Positions 24,908-32,288 of a stretch of DNA of 64,000 bases are shown piece after piece. Positions within the stretch are counted from its first letter, which is position 1. Every line of letters begins with the position of its first letter. The notes under the pieces were generated by a model. The model saw nothing but the letters and a program-made list of their open reading frames with translations. It ran no database searches and had not been told where the DNA came from. Source of the DNA: Salinarchaeum sp. Harcht-Bsk1 (GTDB taxonomy: Archaea > Halobacteriota > Halobacteria > Halobacteriales > Salinarchaeaceae); contig NC_021313.1 of assembly GCF_000403645.1 (NCBI RefSeq), positions 2,251,014 to 2,315,013 on the forward strand. The letters are read 5' to 3'. A program made the position numbers and the translations under genes.

Positions 24908-24928
24908 ATGTATGCCCTCTGCATACAT
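24908..24928. promoter_or_regulatory. perfect inverted repeat, probable VapBC operator
   Basis: Eight-base arms ATGTATGC and GCATACAT around CCTCT, ending one base before the ATG of the antitoxin. Position and symmetry fit autoregulation by a VapB dimer binding across the promoter and start. Confidence 0.6.
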
Positions 24929-25126
24929 ATGAGCACGAGCATCCGAGTGTCCGAGGAAACCAAGGCGAAACTCGACCTGCTCAAGCGTGACGACGAGACG
25001 TTCGACGAGTTGCTCCGCCGACTGGCGGGTGAAACGGAGCCAATTGAGATCGGTGCATGGGACGACGAAACAGCGGACAGGGCGCGGGAGGCGGTCGACC
25101 GGTCACGTGAGAGTTTCGGGCGATGA
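24929..25126 (+). CDS. vapB: VapB-type antitoxin
   Basis: A 65-residue protein: MSTSIRVSEETKAKLDLLKR, then FDELLRRLAGE and an acidic, helical tail with ADRAREAVDRSRESFGR. The N-terminus is a ribbon-helix-helix DNA-binding module (SIRVSEETKAKLDLL), the tail should wrap around the toxin. The stop overlaps the toxin start by four bases (ATGA at 25123-25126), the usual coupling in toxin-antitoxin pairs. The preceding perfect inverted repeat is a likely operator. Confidence 0.85.
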   Translation: MSTSIRVSEETKAKLDLLKRDDETFDELLRRLAGETEPIEIGAWDDETADRAREAVDRSRESFGR

Positions 25127-25515
25127 CGTTTCTCGACTCCTCCGCGATCATCGACATGCTCGACGGCGTCGAGCGGACCGTCGAATGCGTCGAGGCACAC
25201 GGAACGCCGTATCTCACGTCCTCGATCTGTGTGTTCGAAGTCCTCGAAGGCGTACTCGGCAGCGGAACCACCGACGTGATGGCGGCACGACAGCAGTTCG
25301 GCGGCGTTCGCGCGCTGGAGTTCAACGAAGACATCGCGATCGAGGCGGCTCGGTTGCAGGATGCGCTGCTGGCCGACGGCGAGCCGATGGCTCCCCGCGA
25401 CCTGCTGATCGCTGCGACGGCTCGATCGACTGGCGACCACCTCGTCGTCAACGATGCGGATTTTCAGACGGACGTACTCGAGGAGACGATCTCCGTGACG
25501 AACCTCGCCGAGTAG
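25123..25515 (+). CDS. vapC: VapC-type PIN-domain ribonuclease toxin
   Basis: A 130-residue PIN-domain protein. Acidic residues of the metal site are Asp5 in TFLDSSAIIDML, Glu in SSICVFEVLEGVLG, Asp in APRDLLIAATARSTGDHLVV and Asp in NDADFQTD, the standard four-residue PIN set. VapC toxins cleave tRNA or rRNA and are neutralised by VapB. It directly overlaps its antitoxin gene, so the pair is complete. Size is normal for the family. The RNA target cannot be read from the sequence. Confidence 0.9.
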   Translation: MTFLDSSAIIDMLDGVERTVECVEAHGTPYLTSSICVFEVLEGVLGSGTTDVMAARQQFGGVRALEFNEDIAIEAARLQDALLADGEPMAPRDLLIAATARSTGDHLVVNDADFQTDVLEETISVTNLAE

Positions 25516-25666
25516 ATCGGACGCGGCGATCGAGGAGGATCGAACGACTTCACTTCAGTAGCAACGTGCTACGGGGTCGTTTCCGCCGACCAGCGGGCTC
25601 TTCAAAGATTCACTCGCCCCCGAATTCACATGATGGCGCGGGGGCGACCGTCTCCGGCATGAGAAC

Positions 25667-25674
25667 ACTTAACC
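25667..25674 (+). promoter_or_regulatory. TATA-like element of acs
   Basis: ACTTAACC, 27-34 bases upstream of the ATG at 25701, supporting that start over the in-frame ATG at 25660. Confidence 0.45.
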
Positions 25675-25700
25675 CGGTGTTGTACGATTATTTTCGGTGT

Positions 25701-27686
25701 ATGTCAGACGCTGACACCGAGGCCGAGCTCGAGGCCCGGCTCGAGGAGCAGGAGTCCTTCGAACCACCCGAGTGGTTCGTCGAGCAGGCCAACGTCTCGG
25801 ACCCGGACATCTACGACGAGTTCGAGGAGAACTGGCCGGAGTGCTGGGAGCGCGCCGCGGACCTGATCTCCTGGGAAGAGGAGTACGACCAGGTGCTCGA
25901 CGACTCGGACGAGCCCTTCTACGAGTGGTTCACCGGCGGCGAACTCAACGCCTCCTACAACTGCATCGATCGGCACGTCGAGAATGGCCAGAAGAATCGT
26001 GCGGCGATCCAGTGGGAGGGCGAACTGGGCGAGGAGCGGACGATCACCTATCAGGAGCTCCAGCGCGAGGTCGAGGCCTTCGCTGCCGCCCTCCGGGAGC
26101 AGGGCGTCGAGGAGGACGACGTCGTCACGCTTTACCTCCCGATGCTGCCGCAGCTCCCGATCGCGATGCTGGCGTGCGCCCGCATCGGCGCGCCACACTC
26201 CGTCGTCTTCGCGGGCTTCTCCGCCGAAGCCCTGGCCGAGCGGATGAACGCCGCCGAGTCCGAGTACCTCGTCACCTGCGACGGGTACTACCGCCGTGGC
26301 GAGGCCCTGAACCACAAGGAGAAGGCCGACGAGGGCCTCCAGCAGGTCGATCACGACGTCGAGTCCGTGATCGTCGTCGACCGTCTCGGCGACGAACTGA
26401 CGCACTTCCTCGGCGACAACGCCCACGACTACCAGGAACTCGTCGACGAGCACGAGGGCGCTTCCGTCACGCCGGTCTCCCGCGACGCCGAGGACATGCT
26501 GTTCCTCATGTACACCTCGGGTACCACGGGAACGCCGAAGGGCGTCAAGCACACGACCGGAGGGTATCTCTCCTACGCCGCATGGACGACCCAGTCCGTG
26601 CTCGACGTCAAGCAGGAGGACACCTACTGGTGCGCCGCGGACATCGGCTGGATCACCGGCCACTCCTACATCGTCTATGGCCCGCTCGCGCTCGGCACGA
26701 CGACGGTGATGTACGAGGGGACGCCGGACTACCCCGAGAAGGATCGGCTCTGGGAACTGGTCGAGAAGTACGGCGTGGACATGTTCTACACCGCACCCAC
26801 GGCCATCCGGGCGTTCATGAAGTGGGGCCAGCAGTACCCCGATTCGCACGACCTCTCGACGCTCCGCCTGCTGGGCACCGTCGGCGAGCCGATCAATCCG
26901 CGCGCCTGGAAGTGGTACTACAAGCACATCGGGCACGAGGACGTCGCCGTCGTCGACACCTGGTGGCAGACCGAGACGGGCGGGATGATGGTGACGACGC
27001 TGCCCGGGATCGGCGAGATGAAACCCGGCTCGGCGGGGCCGCCGCTGCCGGGCATCGACGCCCGCATCGTCGACAATCAGGGCGACGAAGTCGAGCCCGG
27101 TGACGCCGGCTATCTCACGGTCAACAATCCGTGGCCGGGGATGCTCCGGACGCTCTACAAGAACGACGAGCGGTTCCTCGAGGAGTACTGGCGCGAGTAC
27201 TCCGACGAGGAGACCGACGAGTGGGTCTACTTCCCCGAGGACGGCGCGTCCATCGACGAGGACGGCTACATCACCGTACTCGGGCGGGTCGACGACGTGA
27301 TCAACGTCTCCGGTCACCGCCTCGGGACGATGGAGATCGAGTCGGCCGTCGTCGACGTCGAGGGCGTCGCCGAGGCCGCGGTCGTCGGTGGCACCCACGA
27401 GGTCAAGGGCGAGGCCGTCTACGCCTTCGTCATCACCGAGGACGGGCAAAGCGAGGACGATGCGCTGCGCGAGCGTGTCGTCGAACGCGTCGAGGACGCG
27501 ATCGGTCCGATCGCGCGGCCCGAGCGAATCGTCTTCACGCCCGACCTCCCGAAGACGCGGTCGGGCAAGATCATGCGTCGGCTGCTCGAGGAGATCGCCG
27601 ACGGCGAGGAGCTTGGCGACACCTCGACGCTGCGGAACCCCGACATCGTCCAGGACATCAAGGACGAGGTCGACGCCAGCGACTGA
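25701..27686 (+). CDS. acs: acetate-CoA ligase (acetyl-CoA synthetase)
   Basis: A 661-residue AMP-forming ligase from the ATG at 25701. The phosphate-binding loop is YTSGTTGTPKGVKHTTGG, followed by WWQTETGGMM, the hinge Asp region ITVLGRVDDVINVSGHRLG and the C-terminal catalytic Lys in RSGKIMRRLLEEI, the usual acetylation-controlled residue. It converts acetate, ATP and CoA to acetyl-CoA. Length is normal. It may also use propionate. The upstream in-frame ATG at 25660 lies on the promoter side of the TATA-like element and is rejected. Confidence 0.95.
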   Translation: MSDADTEAELEARLEEQESFEPPEWFVEQANVSDPDIYDEFEENWPECWERAADLISWEEEYDQVLDDSDEPFYEWFTGGELNASYNCIDRHVENGQKNRAAIQWEGELGEERTITYQELQREVEAFAAALREQGVEEDDVVTLYLPMLPQLPIAMLACARIGAPHSVVFAGFSAEALAERMNAAESEYLVTCDGYYRRGEALNHKEKADEGLQQVDHDVESVIVVDRLGDELTHFLGDNAHDYQELVDEHEGASVTPVSRDAEDMLFLMYTSGTTGTPKGVKHTTGGYLSYAAWTTQSVLDVKQEDTYWCAADIGWITGHSYIVYGPLALGTTTVMYEGTPDYPEKDRLWELVEKYGVDMFYTAPTAIRAFMKWGQQYPDSHDLSTLRLLGTVGEPINPRAWKWYYKHIGHEDVAVVDTWWQTETGGMMVTTLPGIGEMKPGSAGPPLPGIDARIVDNQGDEVEPGDAGYLTVNNPWPGMLRTLYKNDERFLEEYWREYSDEETDEWVYFPEDGASIDEDGYITVLGRVDDVINVSGHRLGTMEIESAVVDVEGVAEAAVVGGTHEVKGEAVYAFVITEDGQSEDDALRERVVERVEDAIGPIARPERIVFTPDLPKTRSGKIMRRLLEEIADGEELGDTSTLRNPDIVQDIKDEVDASD

Positions 27687-27997
27687 GTAGCGCTGGCAGC
27701 CACACGACCTCGTCGAGCAGGTGGAGTCGCTTTTTCCGTGTCAGTCAGGTGCCCAGGACTCGGCACCGTGTCGTGACTCGGGAGTGAATCGAACGGAGCG
27801 GTCTCTCTCTCTGTCTCACGAGGGCAGTGGACGGATCGCTGCGACTCGTGAGTGGACGAAGCGGAACACCGTCCCCAAACGGTGCCAAAGCGGCGTGTGA
27901 ACTGGCAACCGTCACCGACGTGCCACCCCTCTCCCAGGAGAAGGCGGACTCGCGTGAGGCGACGGACGGCGGTAGCTCCCGACTACTGCAGCAGCCG
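27687..27997. other. gene-free region between acs and the zinc-ribbon gene
   Basis: About 310 bases with no convincing gene, RNA or repeat. A T-run CTTTTTCC at 27730-27737 about 45 bases after acs could terminate its transcript. Confidence 0.4.
27730..27737 (+). terminator. possible oligo-T terminator after acs
   Basis: CTTTTTCC on the coding strand, 44 bases past the acs stop; archaeal termination needs only a T-run. Confidence 0.3.
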
Positions 27998-28198
27998 TTA
28001 CGCGTTGTTCATCCGCTGGCTCGTCCGCTCGCCACAGCGCTGGCACTCCCGAACCCGGTAGGGCTCGCGGGAGTAGTGGGCGTTATCGGAGTCTTCGGCC
28101 TCCGTCATGATCTGCACGGAAACTTCGTGCAGCGTGTCAGTCCCGCAAGCGTCACAGGGCTCGGTCATCCCGTTTAACGAGTTGTCAGTCGTCGCCAT
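27998..28198 (-). CDS. small zinc beta-ribbon protein (DUF7835-like)
   Basis: A 66-residue protein from the ATG at 28198; upstream in-frame sequence carries the TATA element, so the longer frame is rejected. The translation has MTEPCDACGTDTLHEVSVQI, then YSREPYRVRECQRCGERTSQ and ends RMNNA. Cys pairs CDAC and CQRC make a zinc ribbon. The SREPYRVxEC and TSQRMNNA segments match a haloarchaeal micro-protein family I recall as DUF7835, often present in many copies per genome. Function unknown. Confidence 0.8.
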   Translation of the reverse strand: MATTDNSLNGMTEPCDACGTDTLHEVSVQIMTEAEDSDNAHYSREPYRVRECQRCGERTSQRMNNA

Positions 28199-28220
28199 AC
28201 TTGATCGTAGTAGGCTACCA

Positions 28221-28226
28221 CTATAA
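28221..28226 (-). promoter_or_regulatory. TATA-like element of the DUF7835-like gene
   Basis: The minus strand reads TTATAG, 23-28 bases upstream of the ATG at 28198. Confidence 0.45.
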
Positions 28227-28450
28227 CAGGACACGAGCGTTTTCAAATCGGGAAAAAACCCCGTACCTGAGCGGGGTGGCACCGTATCGTACACCGGTGC
28301 GTTCGAAACATCAAAGGTGAGTGTTCGAAACGCGAGTGGATGTCACGATGGATCCCACGATTCGGGTCGGGGATCGAAAGTCGCCGAACGATCGAACGCC
28401 CGCTACGGAGCCCGTCGTAACGCGGGCCGGCCTCGCTTTCAGGGGGAAAC

Positions 28451-28458
28451 CGTTATGC
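28451..28458 (+). promoter_or_regulatory. TATA-like element of the winged-helix gene
   Basis: CGTTATGC, 26-33 bases upstream of the GTG at 28484, supporting the GTG start. Confidence 0.4.
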
Positions 28459-28483
28459 TCCACGCGAAACCAAGCGTTGAGAC

Positions 28484-28831
28484 GTGGGAGACGAACGGCC
28501 GATCGAGGACATCCTCGATACGATCGGGGACGATCACGCGCGGGACGTGCTGGCCGCGATCAGCGAGGAACCACGCCCCGCCAGCGAGGTCGCGGACGCC
28601 TGCGACCTCTCCTTGCCCACGGTCTATCGACGGATCGAGATGCTGAAAGAGCACAAACTCGTCTCATCGGAGACGGCCGTCGCCGACGACGGGAACCACT
28701 ACGACGTGTTCAAGTCGAACTTCGACGGCACCGTCATTCGCCTGCGCGACGACGAGTACGACGTACGCATCTACCGCAAGGAGAACATACCCGATCGGTT
28801 CTCGAGCCTCTGGGACGAACTCTCTCGGTGA
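28484..28831 (+). CDS. winged-helix transcriptional regulator (ArsR-like)
   Basis: A 115-residue protein from a GTG at 28484. It is a single winged helix: EDILDTIGDDHARDVLAAI, then ASEVADACDLSLPTVYRRIE as the helix-turn-helix, followed by LVSSETAVADDGNHYDVF as the wing and a C-terminal strand-helix extension. It is followed 106 bases later by a small three-helix membrane protein that has its own TATA element, a pair also seen at 11342-11916. Ligand unknown. Confidence 0.85.
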   Translation: MGDERPIEDILDTIGDDHARDVLAAISEEPRPASEVADACDLSLPTVYRRIEMLKEHKLVSSETAVADDGNHYDVFKSNFDGTVIRLRDDEYDVRIYRKENIPDRFSSLWDELSR

Positions 28832-28906
28832 CGGGTCCGAGCTGGGCACCGATCGACCGTCGACTAGCGACTGCGTTCCTGCGATTCTCGCCGTCGACAG
28901 GGGAGC

Positions 28907-28914
28907 GTTTTAGA
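28907..28914 (+). promoter_or_regulatory. TATA-like element of the DUF7521-like gene
   Basis: GTTTTAGA, 24-31 bases upstream of the ATG at 28938. Confidence 0.5.
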
Positions 28915-28937
28915 CCCTCCCCTCCCACGGGACGGGC

Positions 28938-29219
28938 ATGGCGGCGTACACCGAGGTCCTGGAGGCAGTCCTGATGATGCTACGGCTCGCACTGTTCGCC
29001 CTCGCGCTGGGGCTGACGATCATCAGCTTCCAGGCCTACCGCGAGAACGGCGGGAAGCGACTCGAGTCTGCATTCATCGGCTTCGCCTTCATCAGCATGG
29101 GCGTCGCGATGACGTCGATGGGCGACCAGGTGGAGTCGCTGGAGCTGTTCTTCTCGATCGCGGAGACGGTGCCCTTCATCATCGGTTTCGGGATGCTCTG
29201 GATTTCGCTGTACCGGTAG
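28938..29219 (+). CDS. small three-TM membrane protein paired with a winged-helix regulator (DUF7521-like)
   Basis: A 93-residue protein with three hydrophobic segments (about residues 10-33, 43-61 and 70-91). A basic-polar loop, SFQAYRENGGKRLESAFIGF, separates the first two, matching the RNYREFRTPLV loop of the analogous protein at 11342. It follows a winged-helix gene on the same strand but has its own TATA-like element. I recall this layout as the haloarchaeal DUF7521 family, often beside ArsR-like regulators. Function unknown. Confidence 0.75.
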   Translation: MAAYTEVLEAVLMMLRLALFALALGLTIISFQAYRENGGKRLESAFIGFAFISMGVAMTSMGDQVESLELFFSIAETVPFIIGFGMLWISLYR

Positions 29220-29229
29220 TCCGGCGGCT

Positions 29230-29236
29230 GTTTTTC
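29230..29236 (+). terminator. possible oligo-T terminator after the DUF7521-like gene
   Basis: GTTTTTC about ten bases after the stop at 29219. Confidence 0.3.
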
Positions 29237-29300
29237 GCGCGCGAACTGCAGCGGCGTTCACCGGGTCTGCGAGCCTCGACCCCCAGACCGCGAATCGAAC

Positions 29301-29310
29301 CCTTTTAGAC
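29301..29310 (+). promoter_or_regulatory. TATA box of rps17e
   Basis: CCTTTTAGAC, 23-32 bases upstream of the ATG at 29333; strong match to the haloarchaeal consensus, as expected for a ribosomal gene. Confidence 0.6.
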
Positions 29311-29332
29311 GCAGACGACGGTATCCGGCGGT

Positions 29333-29521
29333 ATGGCCATCAAACCCGCCTACGTCAAGAAGACGGGCGAGATCCTCATGGAGCGCTACCCCGAGGCGCT
29401 CTCGACGGATTTCGAGCACAACAAGGAGGCAGTCACCGAGCTGACGAACATCGAGTCCAAGGGCGTTCGCAACCGGATCGCGGGCTACATCGCGCGCAAG
29501 CAGGCCGCCCAGCCTGCCTGA
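29333..29521 (+). CDS. rps17e: 30S ribosomal protein S17e
   Basis: A 62-residue protein of full family length: MAIKPAYVKKTGEILMERYP, then FEHNKEAVTELTNIESKGVR and the conserved RNRIAGYIARKQ. It is an archaeal/eukaryotic-specific small-subunit protein. It is transcribed from its own TATA box and is followed by repeat copies R3 and R4, then asd, which is a common haloarchaeal neighbour of this gene. Confidence 0.95.
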   Translation: MAIKPAYVKKTGEILMERYPEALSTDFEHNKEAVTELTNIESKGVRNRIAGYIARKQAAQPA

Positions 29522-29608
29522 ATCGGGATTCTGGATTTTCGACGGTCGTTCGTTCCCGGTAGTCCGTGGGCTGCTTCTCCATTTCGGGGGGTTGCAATCG
29601 ATGCAGTG

Positions 29609-29940
29609 GGCTCCGAAAGCCCCCGAGCGCTCGAACGTCCTCGCTCGCTGTCGTCCGAGAGGGCGAAGCCCTCTCGTGATCACGAAAGACGCTTTGCGTC
29701 TTTCGAACGACGCTCCTCGCCCTTCGGCCTGCGGTGCTTGCGTCGCGACGACGCCTCGACCGTACGGCCCCTTTCGAAGCCCACCCAAACTGCCTCATTC
29801 CTCCCCAGCCTTCTGCACCGGAAGACGGTCCTGCTCGCTACGCTGCGCGGGCTGCGTCTTCCGAGCCATCGTTCGCTTCGCTCACGATGACGCTCCTCAC
29901 GTCGCACTGCTCGCTGTGCTGCTCGGCCCTCGCGCGGATT
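29609..29940 (-). repeat. dispersed structured repeat, copy R3 (with long arm)
   Basis: Core 29609-29786, read on the minus strand: GCTTCGAAAGGGGCCG, GCAAGCACCGCAGG, then GAGGAGCGTCGTTCG, hairpins 29683-29705 and 29656-29676 separated by TGATCA, GGACGACAGCGAG, and finally GGGGGCTTTCGGAG. The long arm 29787-29940 shares GGGGAGGAATGAGG-like and GAGGGCCGAGCAGC-like motifs with R2. It is the fullest copy in the window. Confidence 0.75.
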
Positions 29941-30037
29941 GCTCGCTCCGGCCGTTCGCCCGTACGAGGGCTCACGGCCTCCACGAGCGCGCGCCGATGT
30001 GGACTACCGGGGATTTAGTGATTCTGTAGGGAATCAA

Positions 30038-30156
30038 TCGGGTGGGATTGGAAGGGGCCGACCGGTCGTCGCCGTAGGCGACGCAAGGACCGCAGGGAGC
30101 GACAGCGACCGAGGACCGCAGCGAGCGTACGGCGACGAGCGGGAGGGGGCTTCCAG
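30038..30156 (+). repeat. dispersed structured repeat, copy R4 (short)
   Basis: Begins TCGGGTGGGATTGGAAGGGG and ends GGGAGGGGGCTTCCAGG, with GCAAGGACCGCAGG and GCGACCGAGGACCGCAGCGA between. It shares the ends and core with R1 but lacks the tandem hairpins, carrying instead the small hairpin GTCGCCGTAGGCGAC. Confidence 0.7.
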
Positions 30157-30271
30157 GTGGTCTGCGTTAGCGCGGTCTGCCGATATCGAGGCAATCCGAT
30201 CTGGTCCGTCACTGACGACCATGCAAATCACTTCCAAACCGTTTTGGCTGCCCACCCCCCAGACCGGGCCA

Positions 30272-31309
30272 ATGTCAGTACGCGTTGGCGTCATCGGCGC
30301 AACGGGCGCTGTCGGACAGCGCCTCATCCAGCAGCTCGCACCGCACGACGACTTCGAAATCGCGGCGCTCACGGCCAGCGAGTCGAGCGCGGGCAAGCCC
30401 TACTCCGAGGCGGCGAAATGGCGGGCGTCGGGTCCGATCCCCGACGGCGTCGGCGACGTCACGGTCGTCGAGACCGACCCGTCGGCGGTCGGCGACGACG
30501 TCGACCTGCTCTTCTCCTCGCTGCCGTCCAGCGTCGGCGAACGGGTCGAACCCGCGTTCGCCGAGGCGGGCTACGTGGTCTCCTCGAACTCCTCGAACGG
30601 CCGGCTCGACGACGACGTGCCCCTCGTCATCCCCGAGGTCAACGCCGACCACGTCGACCTGATCGAGGTCCAGCGCGACGAGCGCGGCTGGGACGGCGCC
30701 CTCCTGAAGAACCCGAACTGCTCGACGATCACGATGGTGCCGCCGCTGGCCGCCCTCGACGACGCGTTCGGCCTCGAGTCCGTGACGGTCTCGACGCTCC
30801 AGGCGGTCTCCGGCGCTGGGTACGACGGCGTCACCTCGATGGAGATCATCGACAACGTCCTCCCCCACATCGGCGGCGAGGAGACGAAGATGGAGACGGA
30901 GACCTGCAAGCTCCTGGGCGGCTTCGACGGCGCAGAGCTCTCCTGGCACGACGTCGAGGTCTCCGCGTCGTGTAACCGCGTACCGACGCTCGACGGCCAC
31001 CTCGAGAACGTCTGGGCGGAGACCGCCGAGGACGCCGGCCCTGCCGAGGCCGAGCAGGCCTTCCGCGACATGCCGTCCGTCGACCTCCCGAGCGCGCCCG
31101 AGCAGTTGATCCACGTCCACGAGGACCCGAACCGCCCGCAGCCCCGACTCGACCGCGACGCGGAGGGCGGGCAGGCGATCTCCGTCGGCCCGGTCCAGGA
31201 GACGCCCGACGGCATCCTGTTCGACTCCCTCGCACACAACACGATCCGCGGCGCGGCCGGCGCGAGCGTCCTCAACGGGGAACTCCTCCTCGAACGCGGC
31301 TACCTCTGA
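30272..31309 (+). CDS. asd: aspartate-semialdehyde dehydrogenase
   Basis: A 345-residue enzyme from the ATG at 30272; a longer open frame runs back through repeat R4 and is rejected. The NADP-binding start is VRVGVIGATGAVGQRLIQQL, the nucleophile Cys lies in LLKNPNCSTITMVPPLAAL, and the substrate-site region includes SCNRVPTLDGHLENVW. It makes aspartate semialdehyde from aspartyl phosphate for threonine, methionine and lysine synthesis. The motif set is that of the archaeal/fungal form. Length is normal. Confidence 0.95.
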   Translation: MSVRVGVIGATGAVGQRLIQQLAPHDDFEIAALTASESSAGKPYSEAAKWRASGPIPDGVGDVTVVETDPSAVGDDVDLLFSSLPSSVGERVEPAFAEAGYVVSSNSSNGRLDDDVPLVIPEVNADHVDLIEVQRDERGWDGALLKNPNCSTITMVPPLAALDDAFGLESVTVSTLQAVSGAGYDGVTSMEIIDNVLPHIGGEETKMETETCKLLGGFDGAELSWHDVEVSASCNRVPTLDGHLENVWAETAEDAGPAEAEQAFRDMPSVDLPSAPEQLIHVHEDPNRPQPRLDRDAEGGQAISVGPVQETPDGILFDSLAHNTIRGAAGASVLNGELLLERGYL

Positions 31310-31450
31310 GCGGGCGGCCCCCTCGCGACCGTTTCGATCCCGATTCGACCTGGCCAGCCACGACGCGACACTTGATAGCAGCGGGGCTGTGTACGAGCGA
31401 AGCACCACCGGACCACGGCTATCACCGATCGCCTGCCAGATGCACCCGTC

Positions 31451-31927
31451 ATGGGAGCCACGGAGGCCGACGATCGGCACGTATCGGAGGAAATCGGGTT
31501 CGACGACCAGCTGCTCGTCGGGGGTGCGCTCGGCGGAGTGCTCGCCGGCGTCCTGATGGGCCTGCTGATGCACTACCGGATGGGGATCATGGAGGTCGTT
31601 GGCGGCCTCTACAGCGTCGAATCCGTCACGGCGGGCTGGATCTTCCACCTGGTGCACGCCGTCCTCTTCGGCGTCTTCTTCGCGATCGGGCTGCAGTGGC
31701 GTCCGTTCGCGAAGTACGACTTCGGCCCGCTCGCCATCGCGCTCCTGGGCCTGGCCTGGGGCGTCGCGCTCTGGATGGTCGCTGCCGGGGTGATCATGCC
31801 GCTCTGGCTCGACGCGATGGCGCTACCCGCGCCGGACCTGCCGAACTGGGCAACGAAGAGCGGGACCGGCCACCTGGTCTACGGCGCGACCCTCGGCGTC
31901 GTCGTGGCGATCGCCGACCGGCTCTGA
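31451..31927 (+). CDS. four-TM membrane protein, unknown
   Basis: A 158-residue protein. An acidic N-terminus of about 20 residues is followed by four hydrophobic segments: about residues 22-42 (GGALGGVLAGVLMGLLMHYR), 62-82 (FHLVHAVLFGVFFAIGL), 91-115 (LAIALLGLAWGVALWMVAAG) and 138-156 (GHLVYGATLGVVVAIADRL). His residues at the starts of helices 2 and 4 could bind metal or heme. Similar haloarchaeal proteins are mislabelled as histidine kinases, but no kinase motif is present. Function unknown. Confidence 0.65.
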   Translation: MGATEADDRHVSEEIGFDDQLLVGGALGGVLAGVLMGLLMHYRMGIMEVVGGLYSVESVTAGWIFHLVHAVLFGVFFAIGLQWRPFAKYDFGPLAIALLGLAWGVALWMVAAGVIMPLWLDAMALPAPDLPNWATKSGTGHLVYGATLGVVVAIADRL

Positions 31928-31975
31928 GCACCGGCTGTCTCGGCGACGACGTATCTCCGCTGACGTGACGAACCG

Positions 31976-31984
31976 CTTTTTACC
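31976..31984 (+). promoter_or_regulatory. TATA-like element of the 79-residue membrane protein gene
   Basis: CTTTTTACC, 22-30 bases upstream of the ATG at 32006. Confidence 0.5.
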
Positions 31985-32005
31985 GGAGCGCTCGACGCCG
32001 CGTCT

Positions 32006-32245
32006 ATGGCAATCGCCGTAACGGATCTGCTCTGGAGCGCCCTCTTCGTCCTCCTCTACCTCCTGATCGCCGCCGTCGCCATCGTGGGTGCGGTCGGAAT
32101 CCCTGCCTTCGTCGGCAAAATGGTCTACGACCGAGCGCAGTCGGAGGACCTCTCGAACCCCGCGGGGATCGGACTCGGTGCCGCCTTCTTCACCGTGCTC
32201 GTCGGGCTGTTCGCGATCGGCGTGCTGTTGTTCTACGTCGGTTGA
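32006..32245 (+). CDS. small two-TM membrane protein, unknown
   Basis: A 79-residue protein with two hydrophobic helices (about residues 8-36 and 55-77) joined by GKMVYDRAQSEDLSNPAGIG. A TATA-like CTTTTTACC lies 22-30 bases upstream. No family is recognised with certainty. It converges with the dehydrogenase gene at 32289. Confidence 0.65.
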   Translation: MAIAVTDLLWSALFVLLYLLIAAVAIVGAVGIPAFVGKMVYDRAQSEDLSNPAGIGLGAAFFTVLVGLFAIGVLLFYVG

Positions 32246-32288
32246 GGTGCGCTCCTGTCGATGGGCGACGGCGTCCGATCGTACTGCC

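Larger units (their letters stand above)
29522..30271. other. 750-base gene-free region filled by repeats R3 and R4
   Basis: No real gene is supported. The reading frames here encode Arg/Ser-rich sequence from the repeats and have no family look. The two repeat copies take up about 450 bases; the rest includes an asd promoter-like GTTTTGG at 30241-30247. Confidence 0.6.

Noticed and set aside
25123-25515. Stand-alone PIN nuclease
   Set aside because: The overlapping ribbon-helix-helix antitoxin gene at 24929 shows it is a toxin-antitoxin pair.
24840-25515. Genomic island boundary at vapBC
   Set aside because: No repeat, integrase or clear composition change was seen beyond slightly lower GC; flanking metabolic genes are ordinary.
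29606-30029. Open frames within repeats R3 (for example 29592-30029 and 29258-29788)
   Set aside because: Low-complexity, repeat-encoded translations with no conserved family; typical false genes of this repeat.
31451-31927. Histidine kinase annotation for the four-TM protein
   Set aside because: No H-box, N-box or G-box is present; only hydrophobic helices.
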